From an uncultured Clostridia bacterium (GTDB lineage Bacteria > Bacillota > Clostridia > UBA1381): a stretch of DNA of 64,000 nt. Under the pieces are notes generated by a model, which saw only the letters and a program-made list of their open reading frames with translations, did not search any database and was not told the origin of the DNA. Location of the stretch: assembly GCA_934454145.1 (NCBI GenBank), contig CAKSFT010000002.1:124001-188000 (forward strand). Reading direction: 5' to 3'. This document shows, one piece after another, positions 50,309-58,832 of this stretch (the first letter of the stretch is position 1; each line of letters begins with the position of its first letter). A program made the translations under genes and the position numbers.

Positions 50309-50929
50309 ATGGAAAACTGTACAAACAACAATCGGGCGGAAATCTGGGGAAAAACGGCAGGAACCCCGGAGTTCAGCCATGAGATTTACGGCGAAAGATT
50401 TTTTTTGTTCATAATGGATATCCCGAGGCTGTCGGGTACATATGATTCGATAAAGGTGATGATTTCGGAGCGGCTTATGCCGGAGGAGGGGATAAACGAG
50501 GGGGATATCCTGAAAATTTCGGGGCAGTTCCGCTCTTACAACAGCTATGACAGCGGCACAAACAGGCTTATCCTGACTGTCTTTGCGCGCGACATACAAA
50601 AAGACGCCGACGAGCCGGAAAACCCGAACGTGATTTATTTGAACGGCTATATCTGCAAAGAGCCGATTTACCGCACAACTCCTTTTGGAAGGGAAATAAC
50701 GGACATTTTGCTGGCTGTGAACAGGACATACAACAAGTCCGACTATATCCCGGTGATATCGTGGGGGAGAAATGCACGCTTTTGCCGAAGTCTTGAAGTG
50801 GGGGACAATGTGCGCGTGTGGGGGAGAATACAGTCGAGAGAATATCAAAAAAAGCTGAGTGAGGAAGAAACGGTCACCAAAACGGCATATGAGGTTTCTG
50901 TAAGCAAGCTGGAAGTGGGCGAAGAATAA
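50309..50929 (+). CDS. Single-stranded DNA-binding-like protein with two OB-like regions
   Basis: A 206-residue protein. The C-terminal ~110 residues match an SSB OB fold (VIYLNGYICKEPIYRTTPFG, TDILLAVNRTYNKSDYIPVI, SWGRNARFCRSLEVGDNVRV, WGRIQSREYQKK). The N-terminal ~90 residues (EFSHEIYGERFFLFIMDIPR...) look like another OB-type unit seen in a Clostridium-specific SSB-like family. It lacks the acidic DDDIPF tail used by housekeeping SSB to recruit partners, so it is likely an accessory paralogue. ATG 50309 follows AAGGAGGAG. Monocistronic, ending in a palindrome shared with ldh. Confidence 0.8.
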   Translation: MENCTNNNRAEIWGKTAGTPEFSHEIYGERFFLFIMDIPRLSGTYDSIKVMISERLMPEEGINEGDILKISGQFRSYNSYDSGTNRLILTVFARDIQKDADEPENPNVIYLNGYICKEPIYRTTPFGREITDILLAVNRTYNKSDYIPVISWGRNARFCRSLEVGDNVRVWGRIQSREYQKKLSEEETVTKTAYEVSVSKLEVGEE

Positions 50930-50940
50930 AAGGGATGTTG

Positions 50941-50987
50941 AAAAGGGCCTGTTAAAAAAATCAATTGATTTTTTAAACAAGCCCCTT
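50941..50987. terminator. Palindromic terminator between the SSB-like and ldh genes
   Basis: AAAGGGCCTGTTAAAAAAATCAATTGATTTTTTAAACAAGCCCCTTT region, an imperfect relative of the 42-bp palindromes at 31263 and 38670; the shared core is TCAATTGA flanked by A-run and T-run. Confidence 0.8.
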
Positions 50988-50995
50988 TCCAAAGC

Positions 50996-51937
50996 TTAAA
51001 GCTCAAGCTGTTTTATCTGCTCTTTCAGTGTGTCGGCAGATTCTCTCAGCCCTTTCATTTCTTCGCGGCTGAAGGGAACCTCCAGTATTTTTTCAATGCC
51101 GTCGCCGCCGACCTTGGTCGGCACCGAAAGCGCGACATCTTCAATGCCGTATTCGCCGGAAAAGACGCTTGACACTGTCAGAATCGAATTTTCGTCACCG
51201 GCGATACATTCCACAATCCTTGCCACAGCGACGGCAATGGCGTAGTATGTGGCGCCTTTTTTCTTTATTATTTCATAAGCGGAATTTTTTACATCTTCAT
51301 ACATCGTCCCCAAATCGTCAATGCTGCATTTGCCGGTATACCGACAGAACTCGTGCATGGACATGCCGCCGATGTTGGTGATGCTCCATGCCGCGACTTC
51401 GCTGTCGCCGTGCTCGCCAATCATGTATGTGTGGCAATTTCTCGGGTCTATGCCGGTTTTGCGGCTTATGAGATATTTAAGACGTGAAGTGTCCAGAACC
51501 GTGCCCGAGCCGAGCACTTGATTTTTCGGCAGGTCGGAAACCTTGTATGTGACATAGGTGAGGATATCCACAGGGTTTGTCACAGTGAGAAGAATGACAT
51601 CTTTGGGGGCGTGCTGAATTATGCTTTCGGTGATAATTTTCATGACCGAAACATTGCGCCGTAAAAGGTCAATGCGTGTTTCTCCGGGGGATTGTGCCGC
51701 CCCGGCGGTGATGATGACAATGTCTGCGTCTTTGCAGTCGCGGTAGTCGCCCGCGTATACTTTGACGGGCTTCATCAGTGAAACGCCGTGCGCAATGTCA
51801 AGTGCATCGCCGTCTGCTTTATCTCTGTTTATGTCGATGATGACTATTTCAGAAAACAACCCCCCAAGCATGATTGTGTATGCTGTTGTGGAGCCGACAA
51901 ACCCGTCACCGACAATTACAATTTTTCCTCTGAACAT
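50996..51937 (-). CDS. ldh: L-lactate dehydrogenase
   Basis: A 313-residue enzyme interconverting pyruvate and L-lactate with NADH, a route to recycle NAD+ in fermentation. NAD motif KIVIVGDGFVGSTTAYTIML, the mobile-loop segment with GETRIDLLRRNV, substrate Arg region VLDTSRLKYLIS and the catalytic His in IGEHGDSEVAAWS are all present. The loop residue pattern SPGETR fits LDH and not malate dehydrogenase (which has an Arg in place of Gln before KPG-type loops); here AAQSPGE has the Gln. Strong AAAGGAG. Complete. Confidence 0.93.
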   Translation of the reverse strand: MFRGKIVIVGDGFVGSTTAYTIMLGGLFSEIVIIDINRDKADGDALDIAHGVSLMKPVKVYAGDYRDCKDADIVIITAGAAQSPGETRIDLLRRNVSVMKIITESIIQHAPKDVILLTVTNPVDILTYVTYKVSDLPKNQVLGSGTVLDTSRLKYLISRKTGIDPRNCHTYMIGEHGDSEVAAWSITNIGGMSMHEFCRYTGKCSIDDLGTMYEDVKNSAYEIIKKKGATYYAIAVAVARIVECIAGDENSILTVSSVFSGEYGIEDVALSVPTKVGGDGIEKILEVPFSREEMKGLRESADTLKEQIKQLEL

Positions 51938-51967
51938 AAGAGAACTCCTTTCGTTTAAGGTTTTTTA

Positions 51968-52049
51968 TAGGTAATTGTAAAACGTTAGTTTTACAATTAC
52001 CTATTTAAGGCTTTTGGGATAATTAAAAACTTACATCTTGCAATTACCC
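51968..52049. repeat. Two adjacent short palindromic repeat derivatives
   Basis: A 36-bp near-perfect palindrome TAGGTAATTGTAAAACG.../...TTTTACAATTACCTA (51968-52003) and a decayed second unit (52017-52049). TTTAAGG or TTTAAGA recurs before, between and after them (51954, 52004, 52051), as from two insertions at one target. Confidence 0.7.
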
Positions 52050-52131
52050 CTTTAAGACTTTTCCGGGACGGATTTTATGTCTGCCGCCGGTTAAAATATT
52101 TCATGCATATTCTTCCCCGTTTTTAAAAAAA

Positions 52132-53757
52132 TTATTTTTGTTTTTTTGAAGGTGCTGTTTTGAAAAATGACAAAATCCCGTCGGGCGAGAAAAATGAAAA
52201 GCACAGCAAATATGCAATCCCCGAAACAAACGCGGCGGAAATGAGTGCGGCATAGCGGTTGTGGAATATCCCGGCAAGCGGTGTGCATGTCAGCTTCAGC
52301 ACCAGATACATGGGGACGGCGGAAACAAGCGGCGCCAAAACCGGCTTTGCGCCAAAAGATATGCCAAAGACCTTGCGGAGCCTGCGCCCCAGGAGAATCA
52401 TTATCAAAAAGAAGGATATGACAGAGCTTATTATGGCGCCGTCCATGTTCAGCACAGGTATTTTTATCAATATTATGTTGCCCAAAAGCTTTATGAGTAC
52501 GCCGAAAAGCTGTATCACAAAAGGTTCGTATACCATGCCGGAGGCGTGAAAAACAGAGGTGAATAGCTGTGACACACACAAAAATATCAGGCACGGCGAA
52601 ACAAGCGAGAGCATGTGCGCAGACGCTGTGTTGCGGAAAAGCAGAAAAAGCATTTCGCCGGAGCATGCGGCAAAAAGCACGAAAAACGGCACAGAGCAAA
52701 ATAGGGTTAAGCTGAGTGCATTGCGGCACGCAGAACGCATTGACGCCATGTTATTTTTTGCAAGATTGCCGGCGATGAGGGGGAGAATGCTGACGCACAG
52801 GGTGGATATCATGCCGACAGGAAGATGGAAAACGGTGAGCGCATAGCCGGAGTATGCACCGTAAAGCCAGCGCGCACCTTCGGGGGAGAGGCGGAGAACC
52901 TCCGGCAAATCGTCAAAAACCGTGGTATAGCCGGAATAAAGCAAAAGGAACTGTTTTGCCGATTCGGGTGAAAAACGGATTTTTAAGAGAGTGTTGCGCA
53001 CCGTTGCCATGTCGGCAAGGTTCAGCAGTGAAAGCGTGACGGAGCATATCAGCATCGGCACGGCAACCGCCATTATTGATGAATAGATTTTTCTGTAGCG
53101 GAGTGCGGAATGTTCCTTTATTTTTCTGCTTTGAAAAAAATATGCCGCGCCGAGAAACAGTGTTGCGAGAATTTCACCTGCGGTGACCCCGGAAACAGCC
53201 GCGGCAGCAGTGACCCCGTCGGCGCTGTTTATGAAGAGAACTGCCATGAAATATCCGATAAGAAGGCGTATGATTGCCTCAAACACCTGTGACAGGGCTG
53301 TCGGGGTCATTTTGCCGATTCCCTGGAAATAGCTTTTATATGCCGTGCCCCATGCAACAAAAAAAACAGAGGGAGATATGATTTTTACGGCATATGCGGC
53401 GTCGGGGTCTTTCATCGCGGCAGAGAGGGGAAAGGCAAGAAAAAACAGCACAAGGCTTGCCGCGGCGCCGATAAGCATGAGGATATTGCGTGAGGCGCGG
53501 ACGGTTTTTGCGGCATCTGCGTATTTTTTGAGCGCGGCGCCGGCAGAAACAAGCCTTGACGTGGCAAGAGGTATCCCCGAGATGACAAGCGCAAGGAACA
53601 TGGAATATATGCACGAAGCTGTGTTAAACATCGCCATGCCCTCTTCTTTTAATATATATGTAAGCGGAATTTTGAAAACCGCCCCGAGTATTTTTGAAAT
53701 CACGTTTGCCAACGCAAGAATCAGGGCGCCTTTGATAAATGTTTGTTTGTCGTTCAT
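52132..53757 (-). CDS. SpoVB/MurJ-like polysaccharide or lipid-II flippase family protein
   Basis: A 541-residue membrane protein with about 14 helices of the MVF/MOP exporter superfamily. It starts MNDKQTFIKGALILALANVI, SKILGAVFKIPLTYIL, the standard opening of the SpoVB/YtgP group, and has the conserved PLATSRLVSAGAA segment. Members flip lipid-linked wall precursors across the membrane; SpoVB serves spore cortex synthesis. I chose ATG 53757 (GGGGATTATA before it); a GTG at 53784 would add nine residues. Substrate is inferred only from family. It is divergent from aroA. Confidence 0.88.
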   Translation of the reverse strand: MNDKQTFIKGALILALANVISKILGAVFKIPLTYILKEEGMAMFNTASCIYSMFLALVISGIPLATSRLVSAGAALKKYADAAKTVRASRNILMLIGAAASLVLFFLAFPLSAAMKDPDAAYAVKIISPSVFFVAWGTAYKSYFQGIGKMTPTALSQVFEAIIRLLIGYFMAVLFINSADGVTAAAAVSGVTAGEILATLFLGAAYFFQSRKIKEHSALRYRKIYSSIMAVAVPMLICSVTLSLLNLADMATVRNTLLKIRFSPESAKQFLLLYSGYTTVFDDLPEVLRLSPEGARWLYGAYSGYALTVFHLPVGMISTLCVSILPLIAGNLAKNNMASMRSACRNALSLTLFCSVPFFVLFAACSGEMLFLLFRNTASAHMLSLVSPCLIFLCVSQLFTSVFHASGMVYEPFVIQLFGVLIKLLGNIILIKIPVLNMDGAIISSVISFFLIMILLGRRLRKVFGISFGAKPVLAPLVSAVPMYLVLKLTCTPLAGIFHNRYAALISAAFVSGIAYLLCFSFFSPDGILSFFKTAPSKKQK

Positions 53758-53874
53758 TATAATCCCCACAGCCTTTCTGCCCACAATAAATCCGGCGCCT
53801 TATCTGTGGGCTGATTAAGGACACAATTTTTTTACATTTGACAAAATTCTGACCGCAAGTCGGGTAAATTTTTC

Positions 53875-53903
53875 TTGTTATAATAATTTATTTGTGATAT
53901 ACT
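53875..53903 (+). promoter_or_regulatory. Promoter of aroA
   Basis: TTGTTA, 17-bp spacer, TATACT. Because the message would start near 53910, upstream in-frame codons at 53904 cannot be the start, which supports ATG 53967. Confidence 0.65.
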
Positions 53904-53966
53904 GTGTTTATGATTGTATTGTCTGACCTTTTGAAGGGGAGAGGAAGAAAGGCTGTTGAGGAAAAC

Positions 53967-55232
53967 ATGAAAATCAAAAAACTGCAAAAAGCTGTCGGGA
54001 AAATAACAGTACCGGGCGATAAATCAATATCGCACAGGAGTGTTATGTTTGGTGCAATCTGTGACGGCGTCACGCATATAAAGGGATTTTTGCCCGGCGC
54101 GGATTGCATGGCGACAATTGATTGCTTCAGAAAAATGGGCGTGAGGATAGATGCCGAAAAGGAAAATGTCACAGTGTACGGTGCGGGGCTTTTTGGACTC
54201 AAAAAGCCGGAGAGCGTGCTTTATACCGCAAACTCGGGCACAACGACGCGCCTTATGTCGGGGATATTGGCGGGGCAGAGGTTTGATTCTGTCGTGGAGG
54301 GCGACGAATCTGTGGCAAAAAGACCGATGTCGAGGATTACAAAGCCGCTGAGGCTTATGGGGGCAGAAATTGAGGGTGATTTTTGCCCGATGAAAATTCA
54401 CGGTGCAAGCCTTTCGGGGATACGGTATGTTTCCCCGGTTGCGTCGGCACAGGTGAAGAGCGCGGTGATACTTGCGGCGCTTTATGCCGACGGCGAAACG
54501 GTGTTTGAGGAACCCGAAAAATCGCGCGACCATACAGAGCGCATGCTTAAGAGCATGGGTGCGGACATAGAGTGCGAAAAAAATACCGTGAGAATACAGA
54601 AAACAGAGAAGCTTGCCGCGGCTGACATAGATGTGCCGGGGGATATATCATCGGCGGCGTTCTTCATGGTTTTGGCGGCTGTCACAAAGGATTCGTGCAT
54701 AACCATGAAAAATGTGGGGATAAACCCGACAAGGACGGGGATAATCGACGTATTGAAGGATATGGGCGCGGATATATACATAACAAACGAGCGATGCGCA
54801 ATGGGGGAACCGTCAGCGGATATCACGGTGAGGACATCGCAATTGCACGGTATTGAGATGGGCGGGAAAATCATTCCGCGCCTGATTGATGAAATCCCGA
54901 TAATTGCCGTTGCGGCGATTTTTGCGGAGGGAACCACGGTGATAAAAGATGCGGCGGAACTGAAGGTGAAAGAAACAAACCGCATAGACGCGGTGGTGTG
55001 CGAACTGAAAAAGTGCGGCGCGGACATCGAGGCGACCGCCGACGGTATGATAATACGCGGCAAAAGACCGCTCTGCGGTGCGGATTTTTCGGCGTATAAA
55101 GATCACAGAATGGCGATGAGCCTGGCGGTGCTTGCACAGGGAATAGACGGAGAATGCACCATAGATGATTCTGAATGTGTAAATATAAGCTATCCGGGCT
55201 TTTTTGAGGATTTGTACAGTTTGGACGATTGA
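53967..55232 (+). CDS. aroA: 3-phosphoshikimate 1-carboxyvinyltransferase (EPSP synthase)
   Basis: A 421-residue enzyme that joins PEP to shikimate-3-phosphate in aromatic amino acid synthesis. Motifs: VPGDKSISHRSVMFGAICDG, the PEP loop NSGTTTRLMSGILAGQRFDS, ARPMSRI-like SVAKRPMSRITKPL, DEIPIIAVAA with the catalytic Asp and KVKETNRIDAV. In the loop the residue after NSGT is Thr-Thr-Arg-Leu (class II enzymes also show NSGTT), compatible with a glyphosate-tolerant class II type, but this is only a hint. GAGG precedes ATG 53967. No other aro gene is nearby. Confidence 0.95.
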   Translation: MKIKKLQKAVGKITVPGDKSISHRSVMFGAICDGVTHIKGFLPGADCMATIDCFRKMGVRIDAEKENVTVYGAGLFGLKKPESVLYTANSGTTTRLMSGILAGQRFDSVVEGDESVAKRPMSRITKPLRLMGAEIEGDFCPMKIHGASLSGIRYVSPVASAQVKSAVILAALYADGETVFEEPEKSRDHTERMLKSMGADIECEKNTVRIQKTEKLAAADIDVPGDISSAAFFMVLAAVTKDSCITMKNVGINPTRTGIIDVLKDMGADIYITNERCAMGEPSADITVRTSQLHGIEMGGKIIPRLIDEIPIIAVAAIFAEGTTVIKDAAELKVKETNRIDAVVCELKKCGADIEATADGMIIRGKRPLCGADFSAYKDHRMAMSLAVLAQGIDGECTIDDSECVNISYPGFFEDLYSLDD

Positions 55233-55248
55233 TAAGTATAAAGAATAG

Positions 55249-55279
55249 ATAATTGTAAAATTTACATTTTCCAATTACT
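55249..55279. repeat. Short palindromic derivative of the repeat
   Basis: ATAATTGTAAAATTTACATT then TTCCAATTACT; about 31 bp, placed just left of full-length copy 4, with AAGTAT on both sides. Confidence 0.6.
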
Positions 55280-55295
55280 TAAAGTATGAATATAT

Positions 55296-55509
55296 AGGTA
55301 ATTGTAAAACTAATGTTTTCCAATTAATATTCTTAGGTAGAAATAAAAAGTTCCGGCTGATTTTAATTTTACAGCAAGTTGAAACTTTTTATTTCAGCCA
55401 AAAATGACGCACATGTCGTCATTTTTGATTACCAATCAGGGGTTGGCACCCCCGATACCCCCGCAAAGATGCGGTGGCTAATTGTAAAATTTACATTTTA
55501 CAATTACCT
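55296..55509 (+). mobile_element. MITE-like repeat, full-length copy 4
   Basis: 214 bp, AGGTAATTG...CAATTACCT, flanked by the 13-bp direct repeat AAGTATGAATATA (55282-55294 and 55510-55522), the longest and cleanest target duplication in the window. Confidence 0.88.
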
Positions 55510-55538
55510 AAGTATGAATATAAGGAAGGAGAACAGAA

Positions 55539-56327
55539 ATGAATTTGAAGGAAAGATATACCATAGATGACCTGATTGAAATTGTTGAGATTTTGCGCGC
55601 ACCCGGGGGTTGCCCGTGGGACAGGACGCAGACACACGAAAGCCTGAAAAAAAGCATGATTGAAGAGGCATATGAGGCGATTGACGCACTGGACGAAAAA
55701 GACGACAAGATGTTTTCAAATGAACTGGGAGATGTTCTTTTACAGGTGGTGTTCCATGCAACACTTGCAAAAGAGAGGGGAGCATTTGACTTTGACGATA
55801 TTTTAAAAGAAGTCTGCGACAAGCTGATTACGAGGCACACACATGTTTTTGGGGACAAGCATGCCGGGAATGAAGAAGAAGCGTTGATTTCGTGGGAGAA
55901 AAACAAGAAAAAGGAAAAGGGACAGAAAACCTATTCCGAGATGATACGTGACATACCGAAAGGGCTGCCGGCACTCATGAGTGCGGAAAAGGTGCAGAAA
56001 AAGGCAAAGGGAAGCGGGTTTGACTGGGACAAAACAGAGGACGTCCTGGAGAAGGTCAGAGAAGAAATATCCGAACTGGAGGAAGCTGTGGAAAAAGAAC
56101 CGACCGAAAGAATTGCCGAAGAATACGGAGATGTTTTGTTTTCCATGGTGAATCTGGGAAGATTCCTGGGCTTGACGCCGGAAGTGGAGCTTATGTCCGC
56201 GACAAAGAAATTTACAGAGCGTTTTTGCAAAATGGAGAAGCTGGCGGCAGAACAAAACCGCCGTCTTGACGACCTTGACGCCGCCCAAATGAATGATTTG
56301 TGGGAAAAAACGAAAGAAAATCACTAA
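55539..56327 (+). CDS. mazG: Nucleoside triphosphate pyrophosphohydrolase MazG
   Basis: A 262-residue enzyme with two MazG domains. The first holds the Mg-binding EExxE...ExxD pattern in KSMIEEAYEAIDALDEKDDK, then NELGDVLLQVVFHATLAKER; the second has VREEISELEEAVEKEPTERI, then AEEYGDVLFSMVNLGRFLG. RAPGGCPWDRTQTHESLKK at the start is the family signature. It hydrolyses NTPs to NMP and pyrophosphate and may clean damaged nucleotides or temper ppGpp. Ribosome site AAGGAGA. In Bacillota mazG often lies with the spoVB, HU and yab genes, as here. Confidence 0.96.
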   Translation: MNLKERYTIDDLIEIVEILRAPGGCPWDRTQTHESLKKSMIEEAYEAIDALDEKDDKMFSNELGDVLLQVVFHATLAKERGAFDFDDILKEVCDKLITRHTHVFGDKHAGNEEEALISWEKNKKKEKGQKTYSEMIRDIPKGLPALMSAEKVQKKAKGSGFDWDKTEDVLEKVREEISELEEAVEKEPTERIAEEYGDVLFSMVNLGRFLGLTPEVELMSATKKFTERFCKMEKLAAEQNRRLDDLDAAQMNDLWEKTKENH

Positions 56328-56364
56328 AAAAGTGACAAATATGTGAAAATTTATAAAAATACTC

Positions 56365-56393
56365 TTGACAAATCATATATTTTTATATAAAAT
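56365..56393 (+). promoter_or_regulatory. Promoter of the second HU gene
   Basis: TTGACA, 17-bp spacer, TAAAAT, 54 bp before the start. Confidence 0.75.
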
Positions 56394-56446
56394 ATTTGTG
56401 AACGGGATTTGAGTCCCAAATAAAGATAACATAGGAGGAGAAAAAC

Positions 56447-56722
56447 ATGAACAAATCAGAATTGATTGCAGCTGTTGCAGAACAGGCTGCGCTTTCAAAG
56501 AAAGACGCTGAAAAAGCAATAAACGCTGTTATTGAAACAATTTCTAATGCTTTGGCTGAAGGTGAAAAGATTCAGTTGGTTGGATTCGGTACATTTGAAG
56601 TAAGAGCAAGAGAAGCAAGAACAGGCAAAAACCCGAGAACCGGCGAAACAATCAAAATTGCTGCTTCAAAGGTTCCTGCTTTTAAGGCCGGCAAGGCTTT
56701 GAAAGATGCGGTTAATAAATAA
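56447..56722 (+). CDS. HU-family nucleoid DNA-binding protein (copy 2)
   Basis: A 91-residue HU: MNKSELIAAVAEQAALSKKD, GFGTFEVRAREARTGKNPRT with the intercalating Pro, and PAFKAGKALKDAVNK. It is the standard housekeeping type, placed in the mazG-HU-rqcP-yabP order that is common in Bacillota. Strong AGGAGG, own promoter and terminator. The copy at 21678 is a diverged paralogue. Confidence 0.97.
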   Translation: MNKSELIAAVAEQAALSKKDAEKAINAVIETISNALAEGEKIQLVGFGTFEVRAREARTGKNPRTGETIKIAASKVPAFKAGKALKDAVNK

Positions 56723-56735
56723 TTATTAACAAAAA

Positions 56736-56768
56736 CAATAAAGGCTTCTTTTCGGAAGCCTTTATTTT
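56736..56768 (+). terminator. Terminator of the second HU gene
   Basis: AATAAAGGCTTC/GGAAGCCTTTATT with T-run. Confidence 0.9.
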
Positions 56769-56802
56769 TATATCCTCTATGGTTGTCGGATAAATTTAAA
56801 TA

Positions 56803-56838
56803 CAGATAATTGTAAAAATTACATTTTATGATTGTCTG
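56803..56838. repeat. Decayed short derivative of the repeat
   Basis: CAGATAATTGTAAAAATTAC then ATTTTATGATTGTCTG, an imperfect 36-bp palindrome related to the element ends, just before the rqcP ribosome site. Confidence 0.5.
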
Positions 56839-56867
56839 AAAGGAAAAGAGCAAAAGGAGAAGTTGGT

Positions 56868-57110
56868 GTGCGATTAGACAAATATTTGAAGGTTTCGCGG
56901 CTTATAAAGCGCCGCACAATTGCAAACGAGGCGTGCGACGCCGGGCGAATCACGGTTAACGGCAAGGTTGCCAAGGCGTCGTATGACGTGAAGGAAGGCG
57001 ACATAATGGAAATCAAGATGGGCGAAAAGCTGCTGCGTGCGGAGGTCGTGCAGGTGAAAGAACATGCCCTGAAAAACGACGCCGCGCTTATGTACAGGAT
57101 TTTGGAATAA
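56868..57110 (+). CDS. rqcP: RqcP/YabO-type S4 RNA-binding protein
   Basis: An 80-residue S4-domain protein: MRLDKYLKVSRLIKRRTIAN, then EACDAGRITVNGKVAKASYD. RqcP binds 50S subunits with peptidyl-tRNA and supports alanine tailing with RqcH. Start is GTG 56868, 8 bases after AAGGAG; the frame runs further upstream through the decayed repeat without a ribosome site. It leads the block rqcP-yabP-yabQ-divIC-S1 protein, the conserved order in spore formers. Confidence 0.92.
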   Translation: MRLDKYLKVSRLIKRRTIANEACDAGRITVNGKVAKASYDVKEGDIMEIKMGEKLLRAEVVQVKEHALKNDAALMYRILE

Positions 57111-57167
57111 TATAGTCGGCACTTGAATAGAGTAATAAGGAATAAATTATTACGGAGGTTGATTCAA

Positions 57168-57476
57168 GTGATTATTGAAGAAAAGAAACAAGTGACAAGA
57201 AAGCAGATGATGCCAAACCATGAGGGACACAGACTGGAACTGGACGCAAGGGAAAGGCTGACAGTAAACGGAGTTGAGAATATAGACAGTTTTTCCGACA
57301 CATCGGTGGTGCTTGACACGAATATGGGAAGGCTTGTGATTAAGGGCGAAAATCTGCATATAAACAAGCTTGACGTGAGTGACGGGAATTTTGCGCTTGA
57401 CGGCAAAGTAAATTCTGTGGAATATCTGAAGAAATCGGGGAAAAAGGGCGGCTTTTTTGAGAATCTGTTCAGATAG
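57168..57476 (+). CDS. yabP: Sporulation protein YabP
   Basis: A 102-residue protein starting at GTG 57168 after GGAGGTTGATTCAA: MIIEEKKQVTRKQMMPNHEG, HRLELDARERLTVNGVENI, then VDSFSDTSVVLDTNMGRLVI-type beta strands with the family's GVENIDSFSD motif. YabP is needed for spore cortex formation in Bacillus and is made in the mother cell. An ATG-less frame extends 15 codons upstream. It ends 11 bp before yabQ. Confidence 0.92.
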   Translation: MIIEEKKQVTRKQMMPNHEGHRLELDARERLTVNGVENIDSFSDTSVVLDTNMGRLVIKGENLHINKLDVSDGNFALDGKVNSVEYLKKSGKKGGFFENLFR

Positions 57477-57487
57477 AGGGAAGCGGT

Positions 57488-58126
57488 ATGAAACCGATAT
57501 TTGCCGATGAGGTTTATGCTTTTTTTGCCATGACGGCACTGGGCGCGGCGCTGGGTGTTTTGTTTGACATATTCAGGGCGGCGCGGCGTGTAAGCATAAA
57601 AAGCGATGCGGCGGTGCATGTGAGTGATGCGCTGTTTTGGGTTGTTGCGATTTTTATGTCGTTGCGCGCATTTTTTGTGTTCAATGACGGAAGGTTGCGC
57701 GCGTGTTTGTTTTGTGCCGCCTTTTTGGGCGGGGTTTTATACTTTTTGACGGTGAGCCGTGCTGTTTTGTGGCTTTTTTTGAAACTGTTTGAAATAATTT
57801 TGAAAATTTTTAAAATAATTTTGAAAATACTCTTGACACCGGCGCATTTTTTGTATAAAATTCTATTAATAGGCTTTAAATTTGTTTTTGGAAAAATCAG
57901 ATTGTTTTTTGATAAAATAAAAAAGAAAAAACATAAAAAGAGAGGTTGTCTGAATGGCAGAAAAAAGAAAAGGGAACAAAAAAATAACAATCCCCGTGCT
58001 GGCGGTTTTTTTGGTAACCGCATTTTTTCTTGTAAAAGGAGTAATGCAGCAGCCAAAGATAACCGAAAACAAAGAAGAAATAGAAAATCTGAACATGCAG
58101 ATTGCGCAGCAGCAGAAAAAGCTTGA
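57488..58126 (+). CDS. yabQ: Spore cortex biosynthesis protein YabQ
   Basis: A 212-residue frame. Residues ~1-150 are YabQ: an early helix EVYAFFAMTALGAALGVLFD, IFRAARR, two more membrane helices (ALFWVVAIFMSLRAFF and CLFCAAFLGGVLYFLTVSRA) and an amphipathic Lys/Phe-rich part. From about residue 156 (base ~57954) the frame runs inside the divIC gene in another frame, giving a Lys/Arg/Asn-rich tail without family likeness. The normal stop was probably lost by a frameshift in the AT-rich 57880-57950 stretch, or the tail is tolerated. Membrane protein required for cortex formation in Bacillus. Confidence 0.85.
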   Translation: MKPIFADEVYAFFAMTALGAALGVLFDIFRAARRVSIKSDAAVHVSDALFWVVAIFMSLRAFFVFNDGRLRACLFCAAFLGGVLYFLTVSRAVLWLFLKLFEIILKIFKIILKILLTPAHFLYKILLIGFKFVFGKIRLFFDKIKKKKHKKRGCLNGRKKKREQKNNNPRAGGFFGNRIFSCKRSNAAAKDNRKQRRNRKSEHADCAAAEKA

Positions 58127-58247
58127 CGAACTTGATGAACTGAAAACCAAGGTGGACAGTGACGAATACATAGAAAAAGTGGCAAGAGAAAAACTGGGGC
58201 TTATCAAAGAAAATGAAATAATGTTTATAGATGTTGCGGGAGAATAG
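57954..58247 (+). CDS. divIC: Septum formation initiator DivIC/FtsB family
   Basis: A 97-residue bitopic protein: a basic start MAEKRKGNKKITIPVLAVFL, one membrane helix (~11-27), a coiled coil ENLNMQIAQQQKKLDELDEL and the C-terminal VAREKLGLIKENEIMFID motif of the family. It bridges FtsL/DivIB in the division machine. GAGGTTGTCTGA precedes the ATG. It overlaps the yabQ frame by 173 bases. Confidence 0.93.
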   Translation: MAEKRKGNKKITIPVLAVFLVTAFFLVKGVMQQPKITENKEEIENLNMQIAQQQKKLDELDELKTKVDSDEYIEKVAREKLGLIKENEIMFIDVAGE

Positions 58248-58283
58248 CACAAAAGTTACGGGTTAGGAGGAAACAATAAAGAA

Positions 58284-58730
58284 ATGGCGATTGAGGTTGG
58301 AAAGGTACTCGAAGGAAAGATAGTCAATGTTATGCCTTTTGGGGCATTTGTCGCTTTGGAGGGCGACAAAACGGGATTGGTACATATTTCGGAGGTGTCT
58401 TCTCAATATGTGGAAGATATAAACACATGTATCAAACAAGGCGATGTTGTAAAAGTTAAGGTTATACGCATCGACGATTCGGGAAAAATAAGTCTTTCCA
58501 TGAAAAGAGCGGAAGAGAAGAAGAGGGAAAGAAAAAGAGAAGAAAAACCCGTAAGAACAGGTCCTGTGCGCCCGGCAGATATAGACTGGAGCCGCAGGGA
58601 CGAGAGCTTGTCTTTTGAAGACAAATTAAGCAAATTTAAACAAGACAGCGACGAGAAGATGCTGTCACTTAAACGCAGCAATGACTCCAAACGCTCGGGC
58701 GGATATCGGCGCGGCGGCGGTTCGTATTGA
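58284..58730 (+). CDS. S1-domain RNA-binding protein (YabR type)
   Basis: A 148-residue protein with one S1 domain at residues 1-75 (GKVLEGKIVNVMPFGAFVAL, GLVHISEVSSQYVEDI, VKVKVIRIDDSGKISLSMKR), then a long, charged and Arg/Gly-rich tail (KKRERKREEKPVRTGP, YRRGGGSY) likely to add unspecific RNA contact. It corresponds by place and domain to Bacillus YabR, whose role is not firmly known. A strong terminator ends the operon here. Confidence 0.9.
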   Translation: MAIEVGKVLEGKIVNVMPFGAFVALEGDKTGLVHISEVSSQYVEDINTCIKQGDVVKVKVIRIDDSGKISLSMKRAEEKKRERKREEKPVRTGPVRPADIDWSRRDESLSFEDKLSKFKQDSDEKMLSLKRSNDSKRSGGYRRGGGSY

Positions 58731-58743
58731 TTTTAATAAAAGC

Positions 58744-58781
58744 AAACAAAAAGGAGGAGAGCCTCCTTTTTGTTGTTTTTT
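58744..58781 (+). terminator. Terminator of the yab operon
   Basis: AACAAAAAGGAGG-AGAG-CCTCCTTTTTGTT and T-run. Confidence 0.9.
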
Positions 58782-58832
58782 TAATTTTAGGATATTTAAA
58801 CTTTTTACAAAAAAAACAAATAAAGGAAGTGC

